Notes under the pieces: model-generated | Databases searched by the model: none | What the model was told of the DNA's origin: nothing | The model's input: the letters and a program-made list of their open reading frames with translations, nothing else | Origin: Comamonas sp. 26 | GTDB taxonomy: Bacteria > Pseudomonadota > Gammaproteobacteria > Burkholderiales > Burkholderiaceae_C | DNA length: 64,000 nucleotides | Assembly: GCF_002754475.1 (NCBI RefSeq) | Contig: NZ_PEFL01000002.1 | Coordinates: 434,001 to 498,000, forward strand | Direction of reading: 5' to 3' | Position numbers and translations under genes: made by a program | Shown here: one piece after another, positions 22,927 through 32,253 of the stretch | Layout: the number at the start of each line of letters is the position of its first letter | How positions within the stretch are numbered: position 1 is the stretch's first letter

Positions 22927-24714
22927 ATGGTTCATCCTCTACGTATTCAGGGACTCGCCGTGGCCACCGCTCTGGCCATGGGATCGGCAATCGCATCCGC
23001 CCAACCTGCCGACCCGCCACCCAAAGTGGACAGGACCGAGCAAGCGACTGAGCTTGAGCAAAGCATGGAGCGCGAAGGCAATCAGGCCGCCCTCTCTGCC
23101 GAGCTGTTCTATGAAATCCTGGTGGGCGAGCTCGCCGCCCAGGAAGGTGCCCTGAACGACGCACAGGCCCTGATGATGGAAGCTGCGCGCAGCAGCAACA
23201 ACGAAAAGCTCTACCGCCGCGCTACAGAGCTGGCAGTTCAGTCCCGCTCTGGCGATCGCGCTCTGCGCAACGCCCGCGCCTGGCTGGAAGCCTATCCGGA
23301 ATCACGCGATGCCAACCGCGCCGTGCTGCGCATTCTGGTGGCCATGAATCGCATCGCCGACTCGGCCAGCTACCTGCGCCGCGAAGTAGAACTGACGCCA
23401 GCAGCCAACCGCAGTGCCACCTTTTTAGCCATCACCCAGCTCTACAACAATGCCTCAGACAAGTCTCTGGCCGCTGATGTGGTGGAGCAGGCACTGGAAA
23501 TCGATTTCAAAGACCCCAAGAACGGCCCTATGGCCTTGGCTGCAGTCGGCCACATGCGTCTTGTGGCAGATCAAAAACAGGCTGCACTGCAAGCGCTGCA
23601 AAACGGTGCCAAGCTGAGTCCGGATTCGGGCGCCATCGCCCTGCTGGCAATGGAGCTGCTGGAGTCTGGCTCCACCGAAGTCGAGCCACTGGTTAAACGC
23701 TATCTTGAAAAAAATGCATCGCCCCAGCTGCGCCTGACCTATGCCCGCGTGCTGCTGGGCCAAAAGCGCAATGCGGATGCCAAGGCTCAGCTGCAACTCA
23801 TCACCCGAGAGACCCCGGAATTCCCAGAAGCCTGGGTCATTCTGGCCAATCTGCAGCTGCAAGATAGCGAGCTGGATGCCGCAGATACTTCGCTGGCCCA
23901 GTTTGGCGCACTGCTGCCCAAGCTGCCCGATGGTGTGGGCCGCAATGCCGGTGAAGCCCAGTTTTATCTGCTCAAAGCTGAGCTGGCCGAAAAGCGCAAG
24001 CGCTATGACGAGGCCGACGATTATCTGCAGCGCATTCCTGATGCAGCCAATCTGCTGAGCGTGCAAGCGCGCCGTGCCGATATGCTGGCGCGTCAGGGAA
24101 AGGTACAAGAAGGCCGTGCGCTCATTCAGGCCACACCCGTCACCGGCCCCAATCAAAAGCGTCTCAAGCAAATCGCAGAAGTGCAGTTGCTGCGCGACGC
24201 GGGCCTGAATCAGGAGGCCTACACACTGCAGGCCGATCTGCAGAGCCAGTCCCCCAACGATGTGGAGCTGGCCTACGACACCGCCCTGCTGGCAGAAAGA
24301 GCAGGCAAGTTTGATGAAATGGAGCGCCTGCTGCGCGACATCATCAAGCACAAGCCCGACTTCAAGCATGCGTATAACGCCCTGGGCTACTCCTACGCAG
24401 ACCGCAATATCAAGCTGGAAGAAGCGCAAGCCCTGATCCAGAAGGCGCTGGACATGCAACCCGGCGACCCCTTCATCACCGACAGTCTGGCGTGGGTGCA
24501 TTTCCGCCGCGGCAATCTGCCCGAGGCAGAAAAACTGCTGGAGCAAGCCTATGCCACGCGTCAAGATGCAGAAATTGCCGCCCATCTGGGCGAAGTTCTG
24601 TGGGCGCAAGGCAAACAAGACCGCGCACTGCTCATCTGGCGTCAAGGCCTCAAGGAAGACAGCAGCAACGACACGCTGCTTGAAACTCTCAAGCGCCTGA
24701 ACGCAAAGCCATGA
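22927..24714 (+). CDS. Exported tetratricopeptide repeat protein
   Basis: 595 aa from ATG at 22927; the earlier in-frame TTG at 22909 would only add six residues before the signal peptide. The signal sequence is LRIQGLAVATALAMGSAIASAQ. The rest is helical TPR-like repeats; clear units include AAQEGALNDAQALMMEAARS, AGKFDEMERLLRDIIKHKPD, NALGYSYADRNIKLEEAQAL and LAWVHFRRGNLPEAEKLLEQ. Such periplasmic or outer-membrane-associated TPR proteins precede lolB in many Betaproteobacteria. It overlaps lolB by four bases, so a role linked to lipoprotein or envelope assembly is plausible but unproven. Confidence 0.85.
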   Translation: MVHPLRIQGLAVATALAMGSAIASAQPADPPPKVDRTEQATELEQSMEREGNQAALSAELFYEILVGELAAQEGALNDAQALMMEAARSSNNEKLYRRATELAVQSRSGDRALRNARAWLEAYPESRDANRAVLRILVAMNRIADSASYLRREVELTPAANRSATFLAITQLYNNASDKSLAADVVEQALEIDFKDPKNGPMALAAVGHMRLVADQKQAALQALQNGAKLSPDSGAIALLAMELLESGSTEVEPLVKRYLEKNASPQLRLTYARVLLGQKRNADAKAQLQLITRETPEFPEAWVILANLQLQDSELDAADTSLAQFGALLPKLPDGVGRNAGEAQFYLLKAELAEKRKRYDEADDYLQRIPDAANLLSVQARRADMLARQGKVQEGRALIQATPVTGPNQKRLKQIAEVQLLRDAGLNQEAYTLQADLQSQSPNDVELAYDTALLAERAGKFDEMERLLRDIIKHKPDFKHAYNALGYSYADRNIKLEEAQALIQKALDMQPGDPFITDSLAWVHFRRGNLPEAEKLLEQAYATRQDAEIAAHLGEVLWAQGKQDRALLIWRQGLKEDSSNDTLLETLKRLNAKP

Positions 24715-25241
24715 AGCCCATTACCCAACTGCGCAAAACTTGGCTGACCCTGCTGATGAGCGGTGCGATTGGCAGCGCTTTGCTGACAGGCTGCGCCCTG
24801 CCAGAGCGCCAGCTGACGCCCGATGCGGCCGCGACCAGCCAGCACTGGTCAGGCCGCATGGCCTTGCAGGTACAGGACTCACAGCAACAATCCTTCAGCG
24901 CCGGTTTTGAACTGCAAGGCCGACCCGAAAACGGCACGCTACTGGTTTTCAACCCGCTGGGCTCCATCATCGCTCGACTGCAATGGACGCCTGCGGGGGC
25001 CACGCTGCAGCAAGGCGCGCAGATAACAACATCCGACTCCCTGCCGGAACTCATCACCCGCCTGACCGGCAACAACATCCCCGTTGCTGCGCTGTTTGAC
25101 TGGCTGCAAGGCAAAGACACCGCAGTCACCGGCTGGAAAACCGATCTGTCGCGCATCGGCGAAGGCCGCCTGCGCGCTGACCGCAGCAGCCCGCCACCCG
25201 AGGCATCGCTGCGTATCGTGCTCGACCAGGAATCACGCTGA
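24711..25241 (+). CDS. lolB: Outer membrane lipoprotein LolB
   Basis: Receives lipoproteins from LolA and inserts them in the outer membrane. The 176-aa precursor has a lipoprotein signal with lipobox LLTGC (Cys at residue 27), then the LolB pattern: HWSGRMALQVQDS, FSAGFELQGRPENGTLLVFNPLGS, the ITRLTG helix and FDWLQGKDT. It overlaps the TPR gene stop and is followed by ispE 63 bp downstream, the usual beta-proteobacterial order. Confidence 0.93.
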   Translation: MKPITQLRKTWLTLLMSGAIGSALLTGCALPERQLTPDAAATSQHWSGRMALQVQDSQQQSFSAGFELQGRPENGTLLVFNPLGSIIARLQWTPAGATLQQGAQITTSDSLPELITRLTGNNIPVAALFDWLQGKDTAVTGWKTDLSRIGEGRLRADRSSPPPEASLRIVLDQESR

Positions 25242-25304
25242 CCCGCGACTTCTGGCCTGTTCTGGTGCTATCGTTGCGCCGTTTTTCTCCCACATATATT
25301 CGCC

Positions 25305-26159
25305 ATGCACTCGCTTTATGACGTGCCGGCTCCGGCCAAGCTCAATCTGTTTTTGCACATCACAGGCCGCAGGCCGGACGGCTACCACCTACTGGAATCA
25401 GTCTTCATGCTGATTGACTGGCACGATGTAATGCACTTTGAACGCAGCCACAGCAGCCAGATCAGCCGTGAAGACCTGAACAGCGTGGCCCTGCCCCCAG
25501 ACGATTTGATTACCCGCGCAGCCCGCGCCCTGCAACAAGCCACAGGCTGCACACAAGGCGTGCACATCGGCATTCAGAAGAATTTACCGGCGCAAGCCGG
25601 CATGGGCGGCGGCTCATCGGATGCAGCCAGTACATTGCTTGCGCTCAACCGTCTGTGGAAACTGAAGCTCTCACGCCAGGAACTGCAAACAATCGGTTTG
25701 ACGCTGGGTGCCGACGTGCCATTTTTCCTCTGCGGTCACTCTGCCTGGGTCAGCGGAATTGGCGAAATCATTGAGCCACTGGATGGCAAAAATACCTTAC
25801 CAGAGCAGCAGTTCATCATAATCAAGCCCGAGCAGGGACTGGAAACTGGACAGATTTTCACCAGCGATCTCCTGAAACGCGACACAAAGCCTGCTATAGT
25901 TGCGGACTTCGCTGCAGAGCACTACGGTTTTGGCCGGAACGACTTGCAGTCAGTCGCTGAAAGCTTGCAGCCTGAAGTGATGAAAGTCAGAAACTGGCTT
26001 GAGTCATTCAAACTGCATGCTAGAATGACGGGCTCAGGAAGTGCAGTCTTTGCACCAATGACACAGACAATTGATTTGAATAGTGCACCAAACACTTGGC
26101 AAATCAAAATCTGTAAAAATCTCGAATCTCATCCACTTTTGAGTTGGGTTTCTGGATAA
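25305..26159 (+). CDS. ispE: 4-diphosphocytidyl-2-C-methyl-D-erythritol kinase
   Basis: GHMP kinase of the MEP isoprenoid pathway. The 284-aa protein has the PAPAKLNLFLHITGRRPDGYHLLESVF N-terminus, the GHMP glycine loop GMGGGSSDAAS (about 97-107) and the C-terminal MTGSGSAVFA motif. Length is normal. The ATG at 25305 precedes the conserved AKLNLFL closely. It lies between lolB and tRNA-Gln, as in most Burkholderiales. Confidence 0.97.
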   Translation: MHSLYDVPAPAKLNLFLHITGRRPDGYHLLESVFMLIDWHDVMHFERSHSSQISREDLNSVALPPDDLITRAARALQQATGCTQGVHIGIQKNLPAQAGMGGGSSDAASTLLALNRLWKLKLSRQELQTIGLTLGADVPFFLCGHSAWVSGIGEIIEPLDGKNTLPEQQFIIIKPEQGLETGQIFTSDLLKRDTKPAIVADFAAEHYGFGRNDLQSVAESLQPEVMKVRNWLESFKLHARMTGSGSAVFAPMTQTIDLNSAPNTWQIKICKNLESHPLLSWVSG

Positions 26160-26198
26160 AAAGTTTTAGGCTTTTTGTCTTCGACAAAAGACCTGTGT

Positions 26199-26275
26199 AG
26201 GGGAGTCGCCAAGTTGGTTAAGGCACTGGATTTTGATTCCAGCATGCGAAGGTTCGAGTCCTTCTTCCCCTGCCA
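26199..26275 (+). tRNA. tRNA-Gln (anticodon TTG)
   Basis: Folds with acceptor AGGGGAG/TTCCCCT, anticodon loop with TTG inside ACTGGATTTTGATTCCAGC, T-loop TTCGAGT and encoded CCA (26273-26275). It sits between ispE and prs, its usual place in the family. Confidence 0.95.
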
Positions 26276-26319
26276 AACATCTTCTTGCGTCATAGCAACC
26301 CACAGCACTGGGACGCACA

Positions 26320-27279
26320 ATGCATTCACATCATTCTGATTTCATGGTCTTCACGGGCAATGCCAATCCAGGCATGGCCCAAGAGATCGTTAAGCACCTT
26401 GGCACTACCCTCGGTGCTGCTGACGTTGGCTGTTTCTCCGATGGAGAAGTTGCAGTCGAGATCAAGCAAAACGTTCGCGCTCGTGACGTGTTTGTGGTTC
26501 AGTCCACATGCGCCCCCACCAACGACAACCTCATGGAATTGTTGGTCATGGTTGATGCACTCAAGCGTGCATCCGCCGAGCGTATCTGCGCCGTGATCCC
26601 GTACTTTGGCTACGCCCGTCAAGACCGCCGCCCCCGCTCCAGCCGCGTGCCAATCACCGCCAAGGTGGTTGCCAACATGCTGCAAGCCGTGGGTGTCGAG
26701 CGCGTTCTGACCATGGATCTGCACGCCGACCAAATTCAAGGCTTCTTCGACATTCCCGTAGACAACATCTATGCAACCCCCGTGTTGCTCAATGACCTGC
26801 GCCAGAAGAACTACGAAGACCTGATCGTTGTGTCCCCCGACGTTGGCGGTGTGGTGCGTGCTCGCGCCCTGGCCAAGGAACTGGGTTGTGATCTGGCTAT
26901 CATCGACAAACGTCGCCCCAAGGCGAACGTGTCTGAAGTCATGCACGTGATCGGCGACATCGACGGCCGCAACTGCGTGATCATGGACGACATGATCGAC
27001 ACCGCAGGCACCCTGGTCAAGGCAGCCGAGGTACTCAAGCAGCGCGGCGCCAAGAATGTGTACGCTTATTGCTCGCACCCCATCTTCTCTGGCCCAGCCA
27101 TTGAGCGCATCGGCAACGGCACGGCTCTGGACGAAGTGGTTGTGACCAACACCATTCCGCTGAGCACCGAGGCTCAGCAGTGCGGCAAGATTCGCCAGCT
27201 GTCTGTAGCAGGCCTGTTTGCCGAGTCGATTCACCGGATTTCTACCGGTGATTCGGTGAGCAGCCTGTTTAGCGCTTAA
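26320..27279 (+). CDS. prs: Ribose-phosphate pyrophosphokinase
   Basis: Makes PRPP from ribose-5-phosphate and ATP for nucleotide, His and Trp synthesis. The 319-aa chain has [28 protein letters not shown], the [11 protein letters not shown] catalytic loop, the Mg/[16 protein letters not shown] stretch and the PRPP-binding [13 protein letters not shown]. Length and all motifs are normal. It follows tRNA-Gln by 44 bp and is closed by a terminator at 27309. Confidence 0.98.
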   Translation: MHSHHSDFMVFTGNANPGMAQEIVKHLGTTLGAADVGCFSDGEVAVEIKQNVRARDVFVVQSTCAPTNDNLMELLVMVDALKRASAERICAVIPYFGYARQDRRPRSSRVPITAKVVANMLQAVGVERVLTMDLHADQIQGFFDIPVDNIYATPVLLNDLRQKNYEDLIVVSPDVGGVVRARALAKELGCDLAIIDKRRPKANVSEVMHVIGDIDGRNCVIMDDMIDTAGTLVKAAEVLKQRGAKNVYAYCSHPIFSGPAIERIGNGTALDEVVVTNTIPLSTEAQQCGKIRQLSVAGLFAESIHRISTGDSVSSLFSA

Positions 27280-27308
27280 AATCTCTGGCTTTTCGGGCTT
27301 GAGCCAAA

Positions 27309-27330
27309 CAAACCTCCTGCGGGAGGTTTG
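27309..27330 (+). terminator. Terminator after prs
   Basis: CAAACCTCC-tgc-GGGAGGTTTG forms a ten-pair hairpin in the 154-bp gap between prs and rplY. The T-run is weak (GTTTG), so it could be leaky and allow read-through into rplY. Confidence 0.6.
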
Positions 27331-27433
27331 ACTGTTTCGAGTCCACCTCAAGAATCCAAGGCCTTTTTCAGGGCACAGGTTCTTTTATCAATAGGGCGAG
27401 ACTGGTCGCGGTCCGCCCATCTAGGAGTTAGTT

Positions 27434-28057
27434 ATGCAATTCGTCGCAACTGAGCGCGCCAAGCAAGGTACGGGTGCGAGCCGCCGTCTGCGTCTGTCGG
27501 GTAAGACTCCCGGCATCGTTTACGGTGCTGGTGAGACCCAACTGATCGAAATCGATCACAACGCCCTGTGGCACGCTGTGCACAAGGAAGCTTTCCACTC
27601 CAGCGTTCTGGACATGGAAATCGCCGGTCAAGTGACCAAGGTTGTTCTGCGCGACGTGCAGTTCCACCCCTTCAAGAAGCTGGTGCAACACATCGACTTC
27701 CAGCGCGTGGACGCAACCACCAAGCTGCACATGAACGTGCCTCTGCACTTCGAAGGCGCAGAACAGTCTCCCGCCGTTAAGGGTGAAAACTGCACCATCA
27801 CTCACCTGATGACCGAAGTGCAAGTGATCTGCGAACCCGCAGCTCTGCCCGAGTTCATCAAGGTGGACCTGAGCGCTCTGACTTCCAAGTCCACTCTGGG
27901 CGTGCAAGGTCTGAAGCTGCCTAACGGCGTGAAGGCTGTGGTGCGCGGCGCCAACAAGAACCCTTCCGTGATCTCCATCAAGCTGCCCGACGTGGCTCCT
28001 GCTGAAGGCGCTGCACCTGCTCCCGTGGCTGCTCCCGCTAAGAAGGGCAAGAAGTAA
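27434..28057 (+). CDS. rplY: 50S ribosomal protein L25/general stress protein Ctc
   Basis: Binds 5S rRNA. The 207-aa length is that of the long CTC-type L25: an N-terminal L25 domain (RAKQGTGASRRLRLSGKTPGIVYG, then FQRV near residue 94) and a C-terminal TL5-like domain, ending in a Pro/Ala/Lys tail. A GGAG ribosome site precedes ATG at 27434. It lies between prs and pth, the standard order, with a strong terminator at 28100. Confidence 0.97.
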   Translation: MQFVATERAKQGTGASRRLRLSGKTPGIVYGAGETQLIEIDHNALWHAVHKEAFHSSVLDMEIAGQVTKVVLRDVQFHPFKKLVQHIDFQRVDATTKLHMNVPLHFEGAEQSPAVKGENCTITHLMTEVQVICEPAALPEFIKVDLSALTSKSTLGVQGLKLPNGVKAVVRGANKNPSVISIKLPDVAPAEGAAPAPVAAPAKKGKK

Positions 28058-28099
28058 TTCTTGTGACTTCGGTACAGCGCCCGTCGCTGTACTCAAAGA

Positions 28100-28125
28100 A
28101 AAGGCCCACCTCGGTGGGCTTTTTC
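28100..28125 (+). terminator. Terminator after rplY
   Basis: AAGGCCCACC-tc-GGTGGGCTTTTT: a GC-rich stem followed by a run of T, 43 bp after the rplY stop. Confidence 0.85.
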
Positions 28126-28182
28126 TTTGGGGTTGAAAGAACCGCTCCCGCCGGCCTTTGCTAGCAAGAAGATAATCAAGTC

Positions 28183-28821
28183 ATGATCAAACTGTTTGTC
28201 GGCCTCGGCAATCCCGGCCCTGAATACGAAGACACACGGCACAACGCCGGCTTCTGGTGGATTGATGCGCTGGCGCGCGAACTCAAGGTCACTCTGGTTC
28301 CAGAGCGCAGCTACTGGGGCCTGATGGCTCGCACCACCATCCACGGCCAGCACGTCTGGCTGCTGGAGCCTCAGACCTTCATGAATCTGTCTGGCAAGTC
28401 CGTGGGCACTCTGGCCCGCTTCTTCAAGATTCAACCCGAAGAAATTCTGGTCGTGCACGATGAGCTGGACTTTGAGCCCGGCGTGGTCAAACTTAAGCTG
28501 GGCGGTAGCCACGGCGGCCACAACGGCCTGCGTGATATCCATGCCCAGCTGGGCTCACCCAACTACTGGCGCCTGCGCGTGGGCATTGGTCACCCCGGCA
28601 ACAAGGGCGAAGTGGCCAACTGGGTACTCAAGAAACCCGCCCCGGATCAGCTGAAACTGATCGAAGACGCCATCACACATTCGCTCAAGGCTTGGCCCGA
28701 GATGGTGGCCGGACAGATGGACAAGGCCACACTGGCCATCCACACCACCAAGACCCCGCGCCCCAAGCCACCGCGCAAGCCCGCACCCGATGCATCGTCA
28801 GCTTCCGCCGACAACGCCTGA
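28183..28821 (+). CDS. pth: Peptidyl-tRNA hydrolase
   Basis: Releases tRNA from peptidyl-tRNA. The 212-aa protein begins [24 protein letters not shown] with the catalytic His in RHNAGF, and continues with [22 protein letters not shown] and [14 protein letters not shown] 20-residue Lys/Pro/Ala tail extends beyond the E. coli length, which is common in the family. A terminator follows at 28830. Confidence 0.97.
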   Translation: MIKLFVGLGNPGPEYEDTRHNAGFWWIDALARELKVTLVPERSYWGLMARTTIHGQHVWLLEPQTFMNLSGKSVGTLARFFKIQPEEILVVHDELDFEPGVVKLKLGGSHGGHNGLRDIHAQLGSPNYWRLRVGIGHPGNKGEVANWVLKKPAPDQLKLIEDAITHSLKAWPEMVAGQMDKATLAIHTTKTPRPKPPRKPAPDASSASADNA

Positions 28822-28829
28822 AGCAAAAA

Positions 28830-28853
28830 AAAAGCTCCTGAAACAGGAGCTAT
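28830..28853. terminator. Terminator between pth and the ferredoxin gene
   Basis: AAAGCTCCTG-aaa-CAGGAGCTATTT: the stem is flanked by A- and T-rich sequence, so it can serve both the pth transcript and the convergent ferredoxin transcript. Confidence 0.7.
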
Positions 28854-28901
28854 TTACGCTTGATTGATAAGGGTCAGAGGCATAAAACCTCTTGAAAAAC
28901 C

Positions 28902-29162
28902 TTAATCCAGCTTCTTGGCCTGCGTCAGCTGCTCGTACTTTCTGAACAGCACCTCGTGGCTTTCCACATACTCGGGGTTCACGGGAATGCAGGCCACGGG
29001 GCAGATCTGCACGCACTGGGGCTCATCAAAGTGGCCCACACATTCTGTGCATTTATGGGGGTGGATTTCATAGAACTGCTCGCCCATGTAAATGGCATCG
29101 TTCGGGCACTCGGGCTCGCACACATCACAGTTGATGCATTCATCCGTAATCATCAATGCCAT
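28902..29162 (-). CDS. YfhL-type 2[4Fe-4S] ferredoxin
   Basis: An 86-aa bacterial-type ferredoxin: MALMITDECINCDVCEPECPN with C-x2-C-x2-C-x3-C, and a second cluster motif with the YfhL-type insertion (CTECVGHFDEPQCVQICPV). ATG at 29162 has an AGGAG ribosome site; longer frames extending to 29273 are not supported. YfhL-family ferredoxins are often near pth or coaD in Betaproteobacteria; the electron partner is not identified here. Confidence 0.92.
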   Translation of the reverse strand: MALMITDECINCDVCEPECPNDAIYMGEQFYEIHPHKCTECVGHFDEPQCVQICPVACIPVNPEYVESHEVLFRKYEQLTQAKKLD

Positions 29163-29359
29163 GAGCCAGCTCCTCTGCAGTTCTTCGAATAAGTAGCGCT
29201 CATTATCCCAAGCCCGCCAAGACATGGCGGCACTCGGGACAAAGCCAATACGCATCGAAGACCGCTCATTCACGGCATATCAACGGCACAATGCCGTTAT
29301 GCTGCGCAGCACGCAAAAGACCTCTGCGTTTTTCTCACGATGAACCTTCGCCCAAAGCC

Positions 29360-30322
29360 ATGAGCATCTTCTTGCTCAAACGCCTGCTCACGCTGATTGT
29401 CACCTTGCTGGGTGCATCCATCGTGGTGTTTGCCGTGCTTGAAATTTTGCCCGGTGATGCCGCCCAGATGCTCATGGGCCCCGATGCCGCCCCCGAAGCC
29501 GTGCAGGCCATGGCGCAGCAGCTCGGCCTTGATCAGCCCGCACTCACGCGCTACTGGCAGTGGATTAGCGGCCTGCTGCATGGTGACATGGGCACCAGCT
29601 ACGCCTATGGCTCGCCAGTTTCCGAGCTGGTGTGGGAGCGCCTTATCGTTACCGTGCCGCTGGCCATCATGGCCATGGGCATCACCGCCGTACTGGCTAT
29701 TGCGGCTGGTGTATTTGCCGCAGCAAACCACAAGCGCTGGGGCGATGTGGGGATGATGGGCCTGGCGCAGATCGGCATTGCCATCCCCAACTTCTGGTTT
29801 GCGATTCTTTTGATTCTGCTGTTTTCAGTCAAGCTGCAATGGTTCTCGGCCGGTGGCTTTCCGGGCTGGAGCGAGGAAGACGGCGGGGGCTTCTGGCCCG
29901 CGCTGCAGGCGCTGCTGCTGCCCGCTGTTTCTCTAGCCGTGGTGCAGGCCGCCATTCTGGCGCGCATAACCCGCTCCGCCGTTTTAGAAGTGCTTCGTGA
30001 AGACTTTGTGCGTACCGCCCGCGCCAAGGGCCTGTCGCGCGGCGCTGCGCTCTGGAGTCATGTGCTTCGCAACGCCATGATTCCCGTCATCACCGTCATG
30101 GGCCTGCAGTTTGCCAACCTGCTGGCAGGCACCATCGTGGTTGAAAACGTGTTCTACCTGCCCGGTCTTGGCCGCCTGATCTTTCAGTCCATCGCCAACC
30201 GCGATGTGATCGTGGTGCGCAACTGCGTGCTGCTGCTGGCCGCCATGGTGGTAGTGGTGAATTTTGTGGTCGATTTGCTGTATGCAGCCATTGACCCCCG
30301 CATCAAGGCCAGCGATATATGA
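29360..30322 (+). CDS. Peptide/nickel-type ABC transporter permease 1 (DppB-like)
   Basis: 320-aa inner-membrane permease with six helices. The first is LLKRLLTLIVTLLGASIVVFAVLEILPGD, the usual DppB/OppB opening, and the cytoplasmic EAA loop reads EDFVRTARAKGLSRGAALWSHVLRNAM. ATG at 29360 is preferred to earlier starts because it gives this standard N-terminus. The stop overlaps the next permease by four bases. It is the first gene of a five-gene importer whose binding protein comes last. Confidence 0.93.
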   Translation: MSIFLLKRLLTLIVTLLGASIVVFAVLEILPGDAAQMLMGPDAAPEAVQAMAQQLGLDQPALTRYWQWISGLLHGDMGTSYAYGSPVSELVWERLIVTVPLAIMAMGITAVLAIAAGVFAAANHKRWGDVGMMGLAQIGIAIPNFWFAILLILLFSVKLQWFSAGGFPGWSEEDGGGFWPALQALLLPAVSLAVVQAAILARITRSAVLEVLREDFVRTARAKGLSRGAALWSHVLRNAMIPVITVMGLQFANLLAGTIVVENVFYLPGLGRLIFQSIANRDVIVVRNCVLLLAAMVVVVNFVVDLLYAAIDPRIKASDI

Positions 30323-31206
30323 GCACGCCTGTGCCTGGTTACCCCACCCGCGCCTTCACACGCACGCAGCCGCAAACCTTTGGCCAGCGCGCGCTGCAGA
30401 ACCGCAGCTTTTTGCTGGGAGCCCTGCTCACCACCTTGCTGATTGCGGCCGCTCTGCTGTCTTTTGTCTGGACCCCCGGCTCCGCCTACGAAATAGACAT
30501 GGATGCCGCACTGCAAGCCAGCAGCAGCCCGCACTGGCTGGGCACGGATGCCTTTGGGCGCGACATTGCCTCGCAAATTCTCGTCGGTGCACGCGCATCC
30601 ATTGCCGTGGGGCTGATTGCCGTGGGCATAGGCCTAGCGCTGGGCGTAGCACTGGGGTTGATTGCCGCAGCTCGCCGGGGCTGGGTGGAAGAAATCATCA
30701 TGCGGCTGGCAGACTTTACCTTCGCCTTCCCCGCCTTGCTCTCGGCCATCATGCTCACCGCCGTCTTTGGTGCGAGCATGGTCAACGCCATCATCGCCAT
30801 CGGCATCTTCAACATTCCCACGTTTGCGCGCATTACCCGTGCATCGGCCAACGCGATCTGGGCGCGGGATTATGTGCTGGCCGCACGCGCCTGCGGAAAA
30901 AGCCGCACCGCCATTACGCTGCAGCATGTGCTGCCCAATATTCTTTCCGTGCTGGTGGTGCAGGCCACTATTCAGTTTGCGCTGGCCATTCTGGCCGAGG
31001 CAGCGTTGTCCTATCTAGGCCTGGGCACGCAGCCGCCCCAGCCCTCATGGGGCCGCATGCTCAGCGATGCCCAGACCCTCATGTTTCAGGCACCCCTGCT
31101 GGCCGTCTGGCCCGGTGTGGCGATCGCCCTTTCGGTACTGGGCCTGAACCTGCTGGGCGACGGCCTGCGCGACCTTCTCGACCCTCGACTGACACGCGAG
31201 CGCTAA
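30319..31206 (+). CDS. Peptide/nickel-type ABC transporter permease 2 (DppC-like)
   Basis: 295 aa. It has an N-terminal helix (LLGALLTTLLIAAALLSFVW), the DppC-type GTDAFGRDIASQILVGARAS motif, and an EAA loop (ARDYVLAARACGKSRTAITLQHVLPNI) that contacts the ATPase. GLGTQPPQPSWGRML near the C-terminus is typical of the family. It overlaps the upstream permease by four bases and is 18 bp from the first ATPase. Confidence 0.93.
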   Translation: MSTPVPGYPTRAFTRTQPQTFGQRALQNRSFLLGALLTTLLIAAALLSFVWTPGSAYEIDMDAALQASSSPHWLGTDAFGRDIASQILVGARASIAVGLIAVGIGLALGVALGLIAAARRGWVEEIIMRLADFTFAFPALLSAIMLTAVFGASMVNAIIAIGIFNIPTFARITRASANAIWARDYVLAARACGKSRTAITLQHVLPNILSVLVVQATIQFALAILAEAALSYLGLGTQPPQPSWGRMLSDAQTLMFQAPLLAVWPGVAIALSVLGLNLLGDGLRDLLDPRLTRER

Positions 31207-31224
31207 TGCGTAGGGATACCGACC

Positions 31225-32253
31225 ATGGCTTTGCTTGAAGTCTCCAATCTCACCATCAATCTGCAAACCCATCGCGGCCGCGCTCAGGCCGTGCGCGATG
31301 TGAGCTTCACGCTGGAGCGCGGTGCCACTCTGGGCCTGATCGGCGAATCGGGCTGCGGCAAATCGCTGACGGCACTGGCCCTGATGGGCCTGCTGCCCGA
31401 CCATGCGCAGATCGACGGCAGCATTCAGATGGACGGCAAAGAGCTGCTGGACATGAACGAGCGCCAGCTGTGCGCGCTGCGCGGCAACCGCATGTCCATG
31501 GTGTTTCAAGAACCCATGAGCGCTCTGAACCCCGTGCACAGCATTGGCCGGCAAGTGGCAGAGCCGCTGCGCCTGCACCAAGGCCTGAGCCGCGCACAGG
31601 CCCGTGCCCGTGCCACCGAGCTGCTGGAACGCGTAGGCATTGTCCAGGCCGCGCAGCGGCTGGACGAGTACCCGCACCAGTTCTCTGGCGGGCAGCGCCA
31701 GCGCATCATGATTGCCATGGCGCTGGCCTGCAGCCCCGACCTGCTGGTGGCGGATGAGCCCACCACCGCACTTGACGTCACGGTACAGCAGCGCATTCTG
31801 GATTTGCTGCAGGAGCTGGTGGCCGAGCATTCCATGGCTCTGGTACTCATCAGCCATGATCTGGGCGTGATTGCTCAGAATGTGGAGCAGCTATTGGTCA
31901 TGTACGGCGGCACCGTGGTGGAGTCCGGCATGACGGAGACCGTCTTCAGCCAGCGTGCCCACCCCTATACACGCGGCCTGTTCGCAGCGCGCCCCCAGCT
32001 GCATGCTGCCAGCAACACCGACCGCTTGCCCACCATTGCAGGCGCCGTGCCTGAGTTGGTAGACTTGCCTGCAGGTTGCCCGTTTGCAGGCCGCTGCAGC
32101 TACACCCAGAGCAACTGCTTTATTGAACGCCCACAGCCCCGCACGCTGCACCAGCCCAGCGTGGCTGCACCTGCATCGCTGGCCTCATGGCGCCAACCGC
32201 ATCGGGTGCGCTGCCTGTATGAGCAAGCCTTGAAAGCGGGAGCGCTGGCATGA
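31225..32253 (+). CDS. Peptide/nickel-type ABC transporter ATP-binding protein 1 (DppD-like)
   Basis: 342 aa. Walker A is GESGCGKS (about 39-46), signature FSGGQRQRIMIAMAL, Walker B LLVADEPTTALDV, H-loop His in LISHDLGVIA. The C-terminal oligopeptide-transport extension carries the Cys-rich loop CPFAGRCSYTQSNC, as in DppD/OppD proteins that bind a 4Fe-4S cluster. The stop overlaps the second ATPase by four bases. Confidence 0.94.
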   Translation: MALLEVSNLTINLQTHRGRAQAVRDVSFTLERGATLGLIGESGCGKSLTALALMGLLPDHAQIDGSIQMDGKELLDMNERQLCALRGNRMSMVFQEPMSALNPVHSIGRQVAEPLRLHQGLSRAQARARATELLERVGIVQAAQRLDEYPHQFSGGQRQRIMIAMALACSPDLLVADEPTTALDVTVQQRILDLLQELVAEHSMALVLISHDLGVIAQNVEQLLVMYGGTVVESGMTETVFSQRAHPYTRGLFAARPQLHAASNTDRLPTIAGAVPELVDLPAGCPFAGRCSYTQSNCFIERPQPRTLHQPSVAAPASLASWRQPHRVRCLYEQALKAGALA